Assembly: GCF_004798865.1 (NCBI RefSeq)
Contig: NW_025335317.1
Coordinates: forward strand, 26,647,390 to 26,711,389
Reading direction: 5' to 3'
Length of the DNA stretch: 64,000 bases
From: Varanus komodoensis
Taxonomy: Eukaryota > Chordata > Lepidosauria > Squamata > Varanidae
The notes beneath the pieces are model-generated. The model worked only from the letters and a program-made list of their open reading frames with translations. It did no database searches and had not been told where the DNA came from. Shown here in pieces: positions 11,701 through 26,700 of the stretch. A program made the translations under genes and the position numbers. Each line of letters starts with the position of its first letter. Position 1 is the stretch's first letter.

Positions 11701-14700
11701 CAGCTTGCATTGGTCTCTTTCATGTCTGTTCTGCAGCTATGGACCATCTGTGGAACCAGAGATGGTAATGCACAGTCTTCTCAGTCCAGGTGTCATGCAG
11801 CAACTGGTCCCTGCTTGTTTGTGGGCCTTGTAGTTTAGGTCCAAAGGGCCAAACATGCTTGTGGAAACTCATAGCCAACCAAGCTGTACCAACCTGATGC
11901 TAAACTTATCAATTCTGCCCAGTACAAGGAACTCTAAAAACTGAATTTTCTCTTGTCCTGTGACTCACTGTCTTCAGCATTTCTATGACATGCCTTTAAG
12001 CAGACTGAGTCATCCTAAATTTTACATACATTTTTGCAAAATCAGCAAAGTAAATACTATTCATAAAATACTGTTTCATATTTCAATATACTCTATTAAG
12101 ATATTGGCATAAATGCCAATTGCAGCAAATTCAGTAGGCAGATCTGGCACATGAGAAAAACTGCCATCAGTACACATGCACCTTTGATTGTATCATTCCT
12201 ATTTGCCCAAGTTCTACAATTCACAGTGGCCTAAATAATCAATGTTCCCAAGTTTGCAAGTACAGGAGCACAGTGTTAAATCTGTGAAATACTCCTTTAT
12301 CTATCCTATGTCCTCCTTTAACTCTGACGGGAGAGATTAATGTTGGAATTAGATGGGTTTAGATTTGGTTATAAAATAAAAATACTAAAGAAAGAACTAG
12401 GTTTCGTATAGATTATCCTGTTTAGTTCGATTGTCTATGAAATCCTGTCCTGTATGGGTGTATATGCAGCAAGGTAATTATTTGAAACTCTCTATATATC
12501 CATTATGGTACTGACTGATGTGTTGTTTAGCATGTTTTCCTACTTGTTACAAAATATTTAAAACTTGTAAGAATAAATAAATTCTGATGCAGGTTACATT
12601 TTCATTGTCATCATTGCATGAAAGTTATTTAAAATATTAAGATTTCTTTGCTTCTTGGAAATAGAATTGCTAGGATCCAAAGGACCATAAAATTAATCCC
12701 ATGAGACTGAAAGGTACGTATTTTATTCAACCTAAGTTTTTATTCAAACAGGTCCCTGTACTACATGCAAACTATTTTTGAAATGCTGCAAGGCAGGCAA
12801 TGCCAACACACTAATTCTAGTCAGGCCTTACACTGGCTTGAAGACTATAATCAAGCAACCCAATTTAAAAACAACAAAAATGTTATTGCATATTCTTTTA
12901 TTTGGAAACCACATTTGTACCGAAAAAGAATCTTAAATAATCACTAACATGTATGTTGAAGTTTGAGAAAGGAGTGGGTGTAACTAAGACTCTGGACACA
13001 AACATGGTACAGTTTTGCCTCTTAGGGAAGAAGCAATACGACCCCCTCAGTACCTATGTGGTACACAGCTCACCATGGATTTACTGTAATGCAATTATGT
13101 CATTTCAATTAAATTAGGACAACATTCTAAACATGACATCTATACAATAACAATAACGAACTCATCACACATTTAAGTTCATCTACCTTACTGCTAACGT
13201 AATATGCCCAATATTCTTTTCCATATAGTTTGTTTTCCTTGTTTGAAAATTGTCTCCATAAACACTGAATAGCATTTTATGTTGTTGTAGTGCAGTTACC
13301 TGATATATTCAGAACTTTCATCCCAAGACAGAAAATGAAAGCAAGATATAAAGAGAGAAGGACTGGGTTCCCTAGACTGAGCCCTGTGTATTTAAAAAAA
13401 AAAGAAAAAACATCTCACATACCTTAAATGTTGAAAGACCATAGAGTCGTGCTGTGTGAAGAGTCTCTTGGGAGATATTTGTAATATTAGTTATAAAGTC
13501 CTCAAGATATTTACATGCTTGTTCCAAATGTGTTGTGTTTATGATAATTTGCACTAGCTTTAAATACAAGAAAAACAGGAACAAATTCTGATGAAATGTT
13601 TTTATAATATATAAGTGAATTTTATTTTATTGTATTGCATAGAATACACGAGTCTATCAAAGAAAAATGATTCATAATATGCTTATTAGCAATACTAACA
13701 TATGCAAAAGCTATGTAGTTTAACAGATGACTACAATGATCAGGTGTGCATGATCACAGTAGGGGAATGAAACCACAAGAGCATATTTTCCCTGGCACAC
13801 ATGCCAGATGTGTGCTGGGGTGTTGGTACAATTACTCTTGCTGATGCATCTCACCATGTCATATGTGCTTAGTAAGGGGGGGCTTGTTGCTGCGTTTAAC
13901 AGGTCACTAAAACCAATGAGCTGTTGCAGGGTGCTGGGGTAGCAACAAACTACCCTTGTCAGGTTCACACAACATTGCAAAGTGTGCTGGTCAGAGCTGG
14001 GGTGGCGGTAACTTACTGGCCCTGTTAAAGCTTGCACTACAGAACATAACTATCTATTTACTGAATGTGAGAGCCACCCATTAGTATTCCAGTCTCTGGG
14101 CAGCCATTACCGTAGAACATAGCCCAAATACCCCGTGTAGCTACACCTCATAGGGAAGCAAGTGTAATGATGGTGGGCACATCTCCTTTCAGAAAAGTTT
14201 GTCCATCATTCCTGACCTTTTCATTGAGAAACTTCTGGAGGAACGGAATGGTTCAGAGAAACTTAGCCTAAAAACCTGGGAACTCCACACAAGAGCATAC
14301 AAAACACAGAACATTTCTAAACTTACCTCCGTCAAACCCATGTGAGGCTTTTTGATGAGATTTTGTAAACAACTGCTTAAAGTTCTAGTCAGCAGCAAAT
14401 TTGTAGCTTTTCTAAGCATATCATCTATCTCGGTTGAACTGAAAAATAAAGTTTAAAATACCCTGAAAACAAATATTAATTCAACTAGTATTAAATAACT
14501 GTGCAACCTTTGATTCTTCCTGCTTCCTTTCAAAGATACTCCCCATGGTACTTTTTATATTAATCTTCATCTTCAGCTGTATGTTATAGTCACAGCAGAA
14601 GAATTATATGTTTGCCAACTTTATTAGAGAAAACGCACACTGAGTACATTCCAGAAGCCTGTCAAGCAACTGCATATCTTTATTGTGACACAAGAACACA

Positions 14701-17700
14701 CACAGCCCTCACTATATGATATGCATTGGACACCATGGTGCAAAGTAGGGGTGCAGAAACCCAGGCCCAGGAGCCAAATCTAGCCCTCTAGGGTTCCCCA
14801 GATAGGTATTTCCTTCACCCAGTCTCACCCCTTCCCCCAAACATGAATCATTGTACAGATCCGTGGCACCTTCCGAAAGACTGAAATGCCTTTCCTACCA
14901 CTTAATTCCTGGTAGTAAGGGTTTTAAGCAAAGGTATTGCTGAATGTGACCTCTGAGAATTTCTCAAAAACAGAAATCATCCCTTAGCATGAAAGAGGCT
15001 CAATGCCCATGAAGCTCCCAGAATGGTTTATAGCAGCCTTTCTCAACCAGGGTTCCCTGGAGCCTTAGGGTTGTGGAAAATGTCACTGTGGGATCTATTA
15101 GAGATATGTGTGTGTGTGTAACAGAAACTCACACACATACACACAAGCTATGTGCCAGGGGATCCAGGAAGAATCCCTACCCAGGACAGAAGGAGTCAGT
15201 TTGAAGCGCTTCAGTGTCAGGCTCATGGGGAGTGGTATGGCAGTGATTCCATGTGCCTTTGGCATTAAATGCCCAGCCTCCATTCATTACACACACCCTC
15301 TATGCTTTACAGACAGGTGCTGAGATGAAGGAGTAAGAAACAGGCCCCAGTTGGTGAGCAGCAGGACAGTGGTGGGCCCAGTGAAGCCTCCATGGGCCGA
15401 GACTGTCTATCTTAGTGCCACAAAGAAGAGGAAGAGACTGCTCTCCCCTCATGCCCACAGGCAGATTAGGTTGGCCTAGAGGACCTTTCCCCTCTTAATC
15501 TGCAAAACAGTTCTTATGGGAAGGGTGAAAGGGTGGTATGTCACTTTAATAAATAAAAATAATATAAATAAAACTAGTTTTGTGCTAATTCTAAGTGCAT
15601 GGGCATAGTTTGGTCTGAGGGATTTATAACAGTATTTATTATAAGCATAACAATTTAATAATAATTCATAATAATTTTTATGTAGGGGTTCCTTGAAACA
15701 CAAAAAATAATTTAAGGGTTCTTCCAAGGTAAAAAGGTTGAGAAAGGTTAGTTTTTAATCAAGGCAGGAGTCTTTTAGCACAATTCCATTGTCAAACAGC
15801 AGTATGAAATAGACTGTGTTGAAAATAAAAATATAACTCTTGATCCTGGGAGTAAGCTGGATCTTGTTTAACTTAAGGCATCATATTAGAGGTCTGATTT
15901 AGAGATAATCTGCAGTTTGCAGTAAGGTAGGCTTCATGAGTTAATATGCAATAGAACTTAATTTCAATATAATTGCTAGAGTTTACCATTGCCTAGTGAT
16001 AAAAGGACTGGATCAAATATATTGTATAAATTCTAAGTGGAATATCCCATCCTTCTATCATTTAAATGTGCACCAAGTAAACTATAACCCTATTAGGGTC
16101 CAGTTTACAAGCATTTAACTAAGATCCAGGTTTTCAAAGGTGCTGTCAAAGTGTATTTGCCATTTCAGATCCTTTGCCTTAACATCTTGGCCTTCTGAGA
16201 AATAGCAAGCCATAAGATAGGAAGATGGCCTGACCATCTAACCCAATATTGACTACTCAGACTGGCAGTGGTTCTTCAGGATCTCAGGCAGGTCATTCGC
16301 AACGCTCATAAACAGATTATTTACTGGAGATGCCAAGGACTGAAACCAAATCTTCTGCATGCAAGGAAAGTGATCTACTAGTGACCTACAGCTCTTTCCC
16401 AGGCTACCTCTTTTCCATGTTTGTGTTTGATTTGCAGGTAGTACCTTTTCAGGTTTCAGAATTGTACAATGCAGTCTTGACAGTTATGAAGGGAATTGTT
16501 TTTTTAGTACGTTCTCTAACAATTCATTATCTTCATTGTTATCACCAGATGACCATTTCTATACAGGTGAAATTTATGACATTTTGCCACAATGTATTTT
16601 TTTTAATGGGAAACTTTCAAGAATGCAAATTCCCCTGCCAAAGCTATTTAATAGGATTTGTTTGATAAGTGCAGGAGGTTTCAATACAGCATACACAATA
16701 TGATGCAAATTTAGCAGAAGTAATAGCTGAACAGTATTGCAGACAGTGAAGTAGATACACCCTGGATTATTATTTTTTTTTCTTGGTTCAACTGCTGGGT
16801 GACTAAAGCAGAATTCCTTGGCTGCAGATAGTTGTGGTTGTCTGTCTGTCACTCCTTGCTGACTAGCTGTTAACTTAGATTCCTAGGGTGACATCTAGGA
16901 CAGAAAGTATTCCACTGCTTGTGTGAATGGTACTAAGTGGGTGGATTAGCATAATTCACACATTACACTATCCAACCCTGGCAGAAAGTGAACACTCCTA
17001 TAGATCATTAGTTTGACAACCAGTTTTCATTATCTCTGGTTTGACAGCCCCTTCAAAGTGCCCAAACAGCACACCAGAGGAGCTGACAGTGGTTGGCAAA
17101 CTGTTTTAAACTGCACCCACAATGGGTGCATTTTCTTTTCTTTTTAGAAATATATTCTAGTCACATTTATGCAATTGTAGAGGTGCACAGTTCTGCAAGT
17201 GTGAAAATTGGAAATAGGCTTTCTGTTGTGCACGTTGCCTCAAAACACATGAGAACATTTGTATACATTCAATCGCTATTTAAAAAATACTTTTCTAAGC
17301 ACTGACAGCTCTTCCAATGCACTATTTGGGCATTCTAAAGGAACTATCATTGGTTGTCAAGCCACAGATGGTGAAAACTGGCTGTCAAGGCAGAGATTAT
17401 GAACTCCAGTGGGAAAAAAAGTTAAAGAGCAAAAAAGCTACAGCCAGACCAAAAAGGGCTTGCAATCACAGCAGGACACATTCAACCAAAGCCCTATACA
17501 ATTGCTGCTTGGCCCCTTGTGAGACAGCTAGGAGACAGTGACCCCAGTGAGCTTGGCAAGAGAAGGGAGTTTCACACTCCCTAGCTATTACCCAAAACGT
17601 GAAACAGAGTTAGTCAACTGAGTTCAGATGACACAACTCATTGTGGGCATAATAACCCAGAAAACCACATGCCACCTTGTAAGAAATTGTCTGAGTTCAC

Positions 17701-20700
17701 ATGGCACAATAACCCAGAGTGGCTTGTCACTTACAATGGATTGTCATGTCATGCAAACCCAGTCACCACAGGCACTGGGCACTCTAAGGTAGCCCCCATG
17801 CCCTAGAAGGTTGGGGACAACTGGTATAAAAGTATTTGTAACATTTGGGAATAACACTGCTTAACAACATTAAATTAATTAATGACTATAACAATGCTAC
17901 AATTATCTTAATTCTTCTGAAGGCAAGCTGATCATAATTATATGTGAAATTCAAAAGTTACACACAAAGTTTCACATCTGCATATTGTTACTTTCAATTA
18001 GTTTGCATTTTCTTTCCTTTTCTAAATAACCAAACAAGGGACTGGGCTACAGAGGAGAAGGCCTCCGTTAATGTTTTGCAAGCAATTTGACAAAATATGC
18101 TATGTTCAATTGTGTAACTTGGACTGCATTTGTTAAACAGTGTAATTGGGAAAGAGTAATCTGCATGATTAAATAGTTCCTGTTTTGAAATGAAGACTAA
18201 GAAGCTTTATTAGTTTGGTATGAGTGAAGGGAGAGTAATTTACAGTTGTCAAGAGTGTGCACAGCTTGATGACAGATCTGTAAATAGCTTCCAGATTTCA
18301 GCAAACAAAACAGAACTACACCTTTCATCCAAATAAAGTCAAGTAATTTTTCTGAGAGGCTAAAAATGAAGCCTTTTAAAAGCTTGTTTGCCACTTTCTT
18401 TGTATTTGCCCATCCATTAGAAATTGATTTCCCTGTATTTTGAACAGCTTTAAAAACAAAATGTGGAGGAGTAGGGCAGGGAAGATGTGGTGCTGAACCA
18501 AGACAAAAACTAGCAATAAACCCAAGACTAAATTCATATTTCCACCAATATAAGCAAGAGGAAAAAGGTACACTTTATCTACAAATTGGGAAAAAACTAA
18601 GGCAATTTCTAAAACTATAGCTGTAGTAAAATATAAGGGAAGAGAAATATCTGGGATCATACAGATCTAGGTACTATGTGTACAGTTCCATGTTGGGTAG
18701 CATTTCATACGAACAGAAAGTTCCACATAAATCTAACTAGTCTGCAGGCACAATTGCAAAGACCTTTCATACTCTACAAGGTCATTCAAGGGGATATGTT
18801 GTAAATCCTTTATCTGGTATATGGATGCATGATAATTACATCTTATCACATTCACAATTCATATGAAGCTGCCTTCATACCAGGTCAGACCACAGATCCA
18901 TCCTTCCATCCATCTGCCACAGGGGTAGAGCTCCCAACTCCTCCACCGCTGCTGAATCTTCCACCACTTGTACTCTCCACTCCATCACCCACAGATCCTC
19001 TAGACCAGGATCATTAGGAAACGGGTAGAGAGAAATCTTTCTACTCAGTCCCCCAGAGATTGTCATACAGATCACTGAGAGGTGTGTGCTTATACGAGTA
19101 CATGCAGCCCTCTGAGTTAAACAGTTGTACACTCCTAATCTATATTGACTGACAAATCTCTTCAAAGTTTCAGAGAGCAGTCATTCTGCACCTAGAGATT
19201 CCCCCGATTCAACCAGGGAATTTGCAAAAGCAAAGCATGTGCTCTACTACTAAGAGTTGGTTCGTCATTCTTTGTCTGGATACATAAACAAAATGAATGT
19301 ATTAAAAGTCATACACACAGAGTTTTTGTAAATTCTTACCTGCGATGAAGGGATTCTGAAAATTTAAGGCTTGCATAAATGAATTCTTTAACCTGGATAT
19401 AAATCTGAGGCACTGACTGAGACATTGGAAGTTTCTTTGGAAAACACTGCTGTAGTGGGGGAGGGAGAAGAAAAAAAATATCATGCTATAATTCAAGTTA
19501 AGCAGGTTATGGGGGGAAGACATGGATCTCACAGGTTAACCTCTATCTGATCAAAACATTATTGTGGTACTGTATTGTATTCTCTCAAAAGAGACAGGCT
19601 TTCCATACCTGAAATTCCTCATTTTGTTCAAATATGATACTGTTAAAAGCATGGCTACAGTCAAATGATAACGAAACATGCATCTAGACTGAACTGCAAA
19701 AATGCCCAAAGGGGAAAAGATTGGTAAGAGTGCAATCCTATGGACTGCACCCTCCCTACCCAGAAATGTGGAGGCTCTGCCAGCGTGACATTAGCTGAGC
19801 AGGAGCAGTGACAGAAGTGATCATCACCTGTCCTCCAATATTCTATATTTTTTATGGCATCTAGCAAGTATACTTTGGAAGAAAAGAGGAAAAGGCTGAG
19901 GGTAAATAATATCTTGACCTTCCCCTGAAATTTGTTCATGTTCTTTCTAATTACTGATTCTATGAATAACTTTCTTGGGTAATGAGCAGGACTATATTCC
20001 AAAACCTGCAGTTGAGGAATGATGGTTAATTATTACTGTTCTAACACATCAGCATAGTAAGAAGAAATTCATGCATAAAAGGTGATAGGCTAGGAAGAAG
20101 GGCACATGATCAGAGTCTTCAGCCAATCCCTCCATTCTTACTTAATGAACATTATGCCTGCAGGGAGCTAAAATGGTACCTACACACTGGAAATACACTG
20201 AAATAGATTCTGGTTAGCGGGAAATCTATGGTTTGGTAAGTTATAGCTTGCACTTTCAGACATTATGAGATGGGCCCAGTCCCCTTGATTTGAATGGGTC
20301 TGCTCTAACTACGAATAAATCTAGATCCAGCCCACTGGCAACAAACGACACACCAAAAGATTGGAATAACTTCTATTCCTAGTTCTAAATTTGCACTCTT
20401 CTGTACATACCCTCTTTTTATTTTTAGCAAAACAAATAAAATAATAATACCTTCACTTTGAACATGAAGGAAGGGGAAACAAAGTACACAAACTATGGTT
20501 TGGAAGTTCAGAATGTACCCTAACTCTCCTTAGCTGATTTTGAAACAAATGTGTGTGTTTCTTACCTTGTCATGTTCTGGATCTTGAAAAGGAAATTTGC
20601 TAATCACAATTTTATACTCCTCTTCATTTGATACAGGAATCGGACTGTAATTATCGGCTTCAAAAATATCCCTGTGTAATTCAACGAACACATGAAGAAC

Positions 20701-23700
20701 ATAAATAATAAAATGCATGGTTACCAGAACAATATATATTGCTAGCACACATAGCCTGGTGACTTAAACTGCTGCTAATTGCTAGAGATAAGAGATACAG
20801 ATACAGAGAAACAAAAACCCAGTTCTATCACAAAAACAATTGACCGATAGATTGACTGTACAGGAGTGGCATGTGTAGAGGTAGAAAGCCAGTGGTATCT
20901 CGGCTCACAAACGCCTCAGTTCACGACCAAATCGGGTCGTGGACAGAAACTTCATAAAAATTTTGCCGCAGGTTGCGAACTCTGCATCGGGTGACGATCA
21001 TGAGCACGCCCGCCTTCCCTGCACAGGCGCGATCACGGTCATGCTGGGGGGGGGGGGGGAGATGGCCACGACTGTGCCTGTGTTCCCTGCCCAAGCGCAC
21101 CCACTCCCACCTCTCCCATGTACCTGCCTCCCCCCCGCATGCCCACACCCACCTCCCCCCCCAGTGTGCCTGCAATTGCGCCCATCACCCCCACCCCCCC
21201 ACACGCTCGCGGGGGGGGGGGGGAGATGGCAGTGATCTTTGTTGTTCTTTGTCACTTTGCTTCAAATTTTTGTGAGTAAAAAAAAATAGTTGCAGAATGG
21301 ATTGACCTTATTTACATTGACCCTTATGGGAAAATTTGACTTGGCTCATGACCAATTTGGGTCACGACCAGAGTTCTGGAACAGATTAAGTTCATGAGCC
21401 AAGGTACCACTGTAGAAACAGAAAACCAACTGCGAATGTTTGTGCATCATGCATTTTGCATGATTTTAATACTGTCGGTTTGAACGATTTTAATTCTTTC
21501 TGCAAATCATTAAGTTATACAAAAAAGTAATATAGGGTACTGTAGCCTTGCTCAAATCTTTTAAGACTTTACAAAATATTTCATAGATGTTTTCAGTTGT
21601 ATTTTTGCAACTGTAACTTTAAAAGTTTAAAAATTGACATCCGAAGGATGTGAATTATGCTCAGTGCAAAATCAAAAGGCAGTGTTTGGTTCACAGAACA
21701 GCTGAGGCTCACCACAGCTTATAAATGCCATTGAGGGTTGTGGGACAGGCAGGCAACCATTTTGTGTATTCAACACCCTTGCAAGGATAGAAATACAAAA
21801 TAGCTGCCCACTTGTGCTACAATCCAACTTGCCATAGCTTGCAATGTAATACAAACTCAGCAGCCAGCAGTTATTTGAGGCTTTAACCCTGCCAGCTACC
21901 AGAGCTATGCAACAGTCCCAAAAAGTAAAATAAATCACAGTGGGCTGACATGACATATGAACAGACTCAGAATGTATTCACAGAACACACACATGCATTT
22001 TATAAGGCAAGTATTTGAATAAGACATGTATTTTCACAGATTATCCTGTTGATGTAACGGTAGTTAGAAGTTTGTGGCATTCTCTAACTTGCTGCCATTT
22101 CAAAATACTAATATTGCTTCAAATATTCCAATATAGAGTCTTTGTGATACTAACCTGAACAAAACAGCCCATTTTTTAAGTAGAGTCTCATTGTACTGGT
22201 CTCTTATTTCAAATAAAAGATCAAATAGTCTGTTCACAAGGAAGCCATAGCCCTAAAAATGGTATAATTAAAAATTAAACGTGTTATGACTACATGCAGT
22301 ATTGCAGTATTTAAATTCCTAATATCACTGGTTTGGTGAATAAACAGCAAAATGCACAACCCCTTTCCCAATTAATGGACAATCAGAGGCACTCTTGCCT
22401 CTCTCCCCACCACATCCTTGATGTTTCCCTTGTTTCTTGCCCCTCCTCTCAGCCATCTCTGGTTTGGTTCATACACTGGCAGTGGTATTCTTGTTGTGAA
22501 ATGAGTGGGCACCACTTTCTTTCAACCATCCTTTGACAGAAGATGTGAGCCCAGAGATCCACTATAATATCTGAATGTATAGAAAAAGGAATTATATTAG
22601 TGGGGTCTCCATGTGAGCTGCCACTCTGGTAGAAGAGCACCTGGATCACACATTCATGGAAGGAAGTGGGAGGGAAGAGGCCAGTGCCATTGGCCGCTGC
22701 CAACTTATCAACCAGGGTTTCCTCTCCCACCCATCTTTCTCCTCCCATGTAATACATGTGCTGCAATATGCAAGCCCTCCTTGCATCCCCTCCTCTTTTC
22801 CAACAAAATATAATAATTATTTTACTTCTTGGTATAAAGATGAAAGTTTCTCATAAGCACCTGTCCCAAACTTCTGCTCTGTAACTCTTTATCATAGAAG
22901 AGAATTGATAACTGAGCAATGGATATTCCACATTAATTTGATTAAATAATGTTTCCTGATAGGTTTTAACTTCTACTCACAGTGAAGGATGTGGGGATAC
23001 AAACTCAAGATTTTTGGAATGCAATATAAGTGATGCAATTACTAATTTAAATATAAACCAATTCAAACCAGTGGTGCTGCCATGCGTGCCTTACAAGGAA
23101 TACTAGGGCAGCAACCTTATCTCTACCTATCTGGGATTTATTTCCACTAAATATGTATAGACCTATGCTATGAGAAACTTCGTATAGTTTTTCCTAGACT
23201 ACACAAGGACATTTCGTAAATTCTAAAAACTATAATTCCTGGAGTTCTTTAGAAAAAGCCATGACATTTAAAGGTTTTAAACTAGTTTAACTTGGGGCCT
23301 ATGGGATCCATCTCATCCAGTGACCATTGTAAATCACTCTAAATTAAACACTCTCTCCCTCAAACAGTTTAATCAAGTAATACATTGTTTTACCTTCTCT
23401 GTGAATTTTGTTATAAATAGACCAACACTGCTACCTAGACTTGAATTGCCTCTTCAGTACCCATGCTTTATAATACAAACTTTGTCAAACTTAATTTCTT
23501 TCTTATATTCTTGTAACAGTATATTATTATCAAGCGAGAAGAACCTAAGAGCTATATGCTCTATTGTACTTCTATTTAAAGTACCACATTTGGGCCAATA
23601 GCTTTAATAAAATAATAAATCAGAAAACTAGTGTTTTGATGATGAAAAGGAGTACAGGCCTAGATGTTTCATGTATGATATCGGCTCATTTCACATATTA

Positions 23701-26700
23701 CTCAGTTTCCATTGAGCGGTACATTCAATGGGTAAATGAATCATACCTCTTTAATAAATTACATCAAATATGTTAACTGCAAATACACATTTGTAGCACT
23801 TTACAAATTTTAAGCAAACATTAAGAAAACTTAGTGTGCACTTGTCCTTGAGATAGGCATCTTCTAAGTTTTGGTCTTGAGATGGAAATTTGAACCCACT
23901 GAAATAAGCTAAGCCAGGGGAGAGTTGCAAGTGGACATTTAAAGGCATACCTGATACAGGGTATTTTAATTCAGTTGCTAACACATCACCAACCTGCAAG
24001 GTATCTGCAAACACAACAATCAGATTCTTCAGCTCCAGAACAAGATCAGGATCAGTGCAATAGGACTGAAAATTAAAATCACACGTTGTGTTTTAAGGTT
24101 TTTTTAACTGGTACTAATTTTACTTTCAGATCCAGTAAAGATATTCAGTTGATGTTTGGCAAGCAATTTTGACAATGGAATGTTGTTCTGTGGAGATACT
24201 CAATCCCATTAACATGGTTTTCTAATAAAACTTACACCCTTCTCCATCTTTCCCTGTGTGCAGGAACTTAGAAGAAGAGAGAAAGAGAGAAGATAAAAGA
24301 TTTTAAATTGCATGCTTGGAAGAGCTATCTGGGCACTACTCTGGCGTCTCACTTCTACGTCCAAAATGCACATGAAGGAGAAGAACAATCTCTTTGCCTT
24401 CATGTCCTTTCCTGTCTCAACATCTGCAAAAGAGCCGCAGGGTTATAAAGAAGCACATAGCAAGTCTGGGCTGGATCTGATCAAAGGCCTATCTAGCCCA
24501 ACATTCTGTTCACACAGTCACCAACCAGATGTTTGGAAGCCTGCAATTAGGACATGAGGAAAACAAAATCCTCCCACTAATGTTCCCTACAAGTGGTACT
24601 GAGAAGTACAATAATATTGGAGATGATCTATATGCATTGTGACTAGAAGACATTGGAAGCCTAATCCTCCATGATTTTTTTAAAGCCACTTTTTTAAAGA
24701 GTTGGGTGACATGCCATCACTATTCCTCCTACAGTGAAACAGGATAAGAAAAGGGGATGCAGTCTCATAGCCCACTCTAAATCTCTACATTCTGGTTTCT
24801 GCTGCAAATATGATCTACTCGAAGTTCAAATTTAAAACAGTAGAAGATAAGGAAACTATTTTTTCCAAGTGTTTAAAACCATCTATAACACAGGAGGGCA
24901 TGAACTATTAAAATGCCGCTTTTAAAATAGCTATAGATGGGTGCGAAAATTATTATGAATCACAATGCATAACGTGCCAGGTTTTTAAGTTCAAAACAAG
25001 TTGCCACAATAAAAATCTATCAGCAACAAGTAGTCCTAACCATTCCATTCTTTTAAAAGTAAATATCCATTAAGCAAATTATTTAATTAATTTCTGTACC
25101 ACCCAATAGCTGAAGCTCGCTCTATTAAGAGAGTAAATATAGTTGAGACTAAATTAACAACAAAGTACCAGTTTCCAGTAGCTGGAAATAGATCTATTGC
25201 CACATAGACATAATGCTTTGGAAGAACCAAAGGGCAGCTGTAAGGGTCTTGCTGGAGAAGTTTATTTTGGAAACAAGGTTTTTGGAATGATAATTAAGAA
25301 CTATTTCCTGGTACTGCTTACAGTGTTAAACTAATTCAATCTTATCTAATGAAGAGGTCAGTTGAAACTAATTAGGATGGATTGCAATAATAACAGCAGA
25401 TTAACTCTGCATATTCTAAACTGCTGGACTAAGGGCACAGTTTGGAAGACCCAAGGAGTTGTAAATCCAAGAAGGATTATGCAGATAGCCCATGGCTGTG
25501 ACTCACAGCCTGATACTGCTGGGGCAAACAAAAGCCTGGCAGGCTCTCCCCCAAATCAGAGCAATTTTTAATTACAAAAAACCTCACAAAGATAGATCTG
25601 GGGGGTTTTTTCACTTTGACATTATCCTTCTTCTAAACACACTGAAAAGTTCCTTTAGCAAATGAACTTAAAGGACATCGTCACAATGCTTGCTCACTTA
25701 CTGAATGAGTTCTAAGGACAGCAATAATCTTTGAAAGTGCCATGTTCCAAAGTTCATCAGTGTAAGCTCTTGTAATCAGTCCTTGGGTTACATGTAAAAT
25801 GTGATCTTCCACTACAAAAAAACTAAACACAAACATAATAGTTGATAGTGGAATAACAACCTTTCTTTTCAGCTGTAACTTTTAAATTGTGATAAATAGT
25901 AATACAGCTCAAATTTCTTCCTTTTTCACACACAGGCTTAGATTAAATTAGCTTAAATTGTTGTTGTTTAGCGAAGTTGCGTCTGACCCATCGCTACCCC
26001 ATGGACAACATTTCTCCATGCTCTCCTGTCTTCCACCGTCCCCAGGAGTCTACTTAAGCTTACACCGACTGCTTCAGTGACTCCATCTAGCCACCTCATT
26101 CTCTGCCGTCCCCTTCTTCTTTTGCCATCTATTGTTCCCAGCATTAGGCTCTTCTCCAGGGAGTCCTTCCTTCACGTTAGGTGGCCAAAGTATTTGAGTT
26201 TCATCTTCAGCATCTGGCCTTCTAAAGAGCAGTCAGGGTTGATCACCTCTAAGACTGACTGGTTTTATCTCCTTGCAGTCCAAGGGACTCACAGGAGTCT
26301 TCCCCAGCATAGATTAAATTAGCTTTGCTTATAAAGCTAATGCACTGAAATATAGCCAGGAGGATCAGAGTATTTTCCCTGATTTTATGGGGTTTTCTTC
26401 TAGAGGGATTTCGTAAGCAGCACATAGAGAAATTACCCTTCGTCATTTACCTAGAAAGAAGTATCTTATTTGCACTGCGAGTCATGTTGCGACTTTCTCT
26501 AAACAAACTGGTGGAGAGTCTCACACTGTGTGGTGTGTAATGAACATATATATTAAAAAGCTTTCCTAAATACTACAGTTTATTTCAGTGCAACAGTATT
26601 CAAGGTGTATGTAACTCAAATTGGTCTGCATAAAATTGCTTTTTACTTGTATGCTACTTGCTCTTGCTATCCCACAGCTTTGCTTTGCTTTTTAGAATGT

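Noticed and set aside
16205-16400. A tRNA gene on the minus strand
   Set aside because: The tRNA-like segment is degenerate, cannot form a full cloverleaf and continues into a SINE body.
20939-21275. Pro- and Gly-rich open frames on both strands
   Set aside because: They arise from G/C homopolymer runs inside a non-autonomous transposon.
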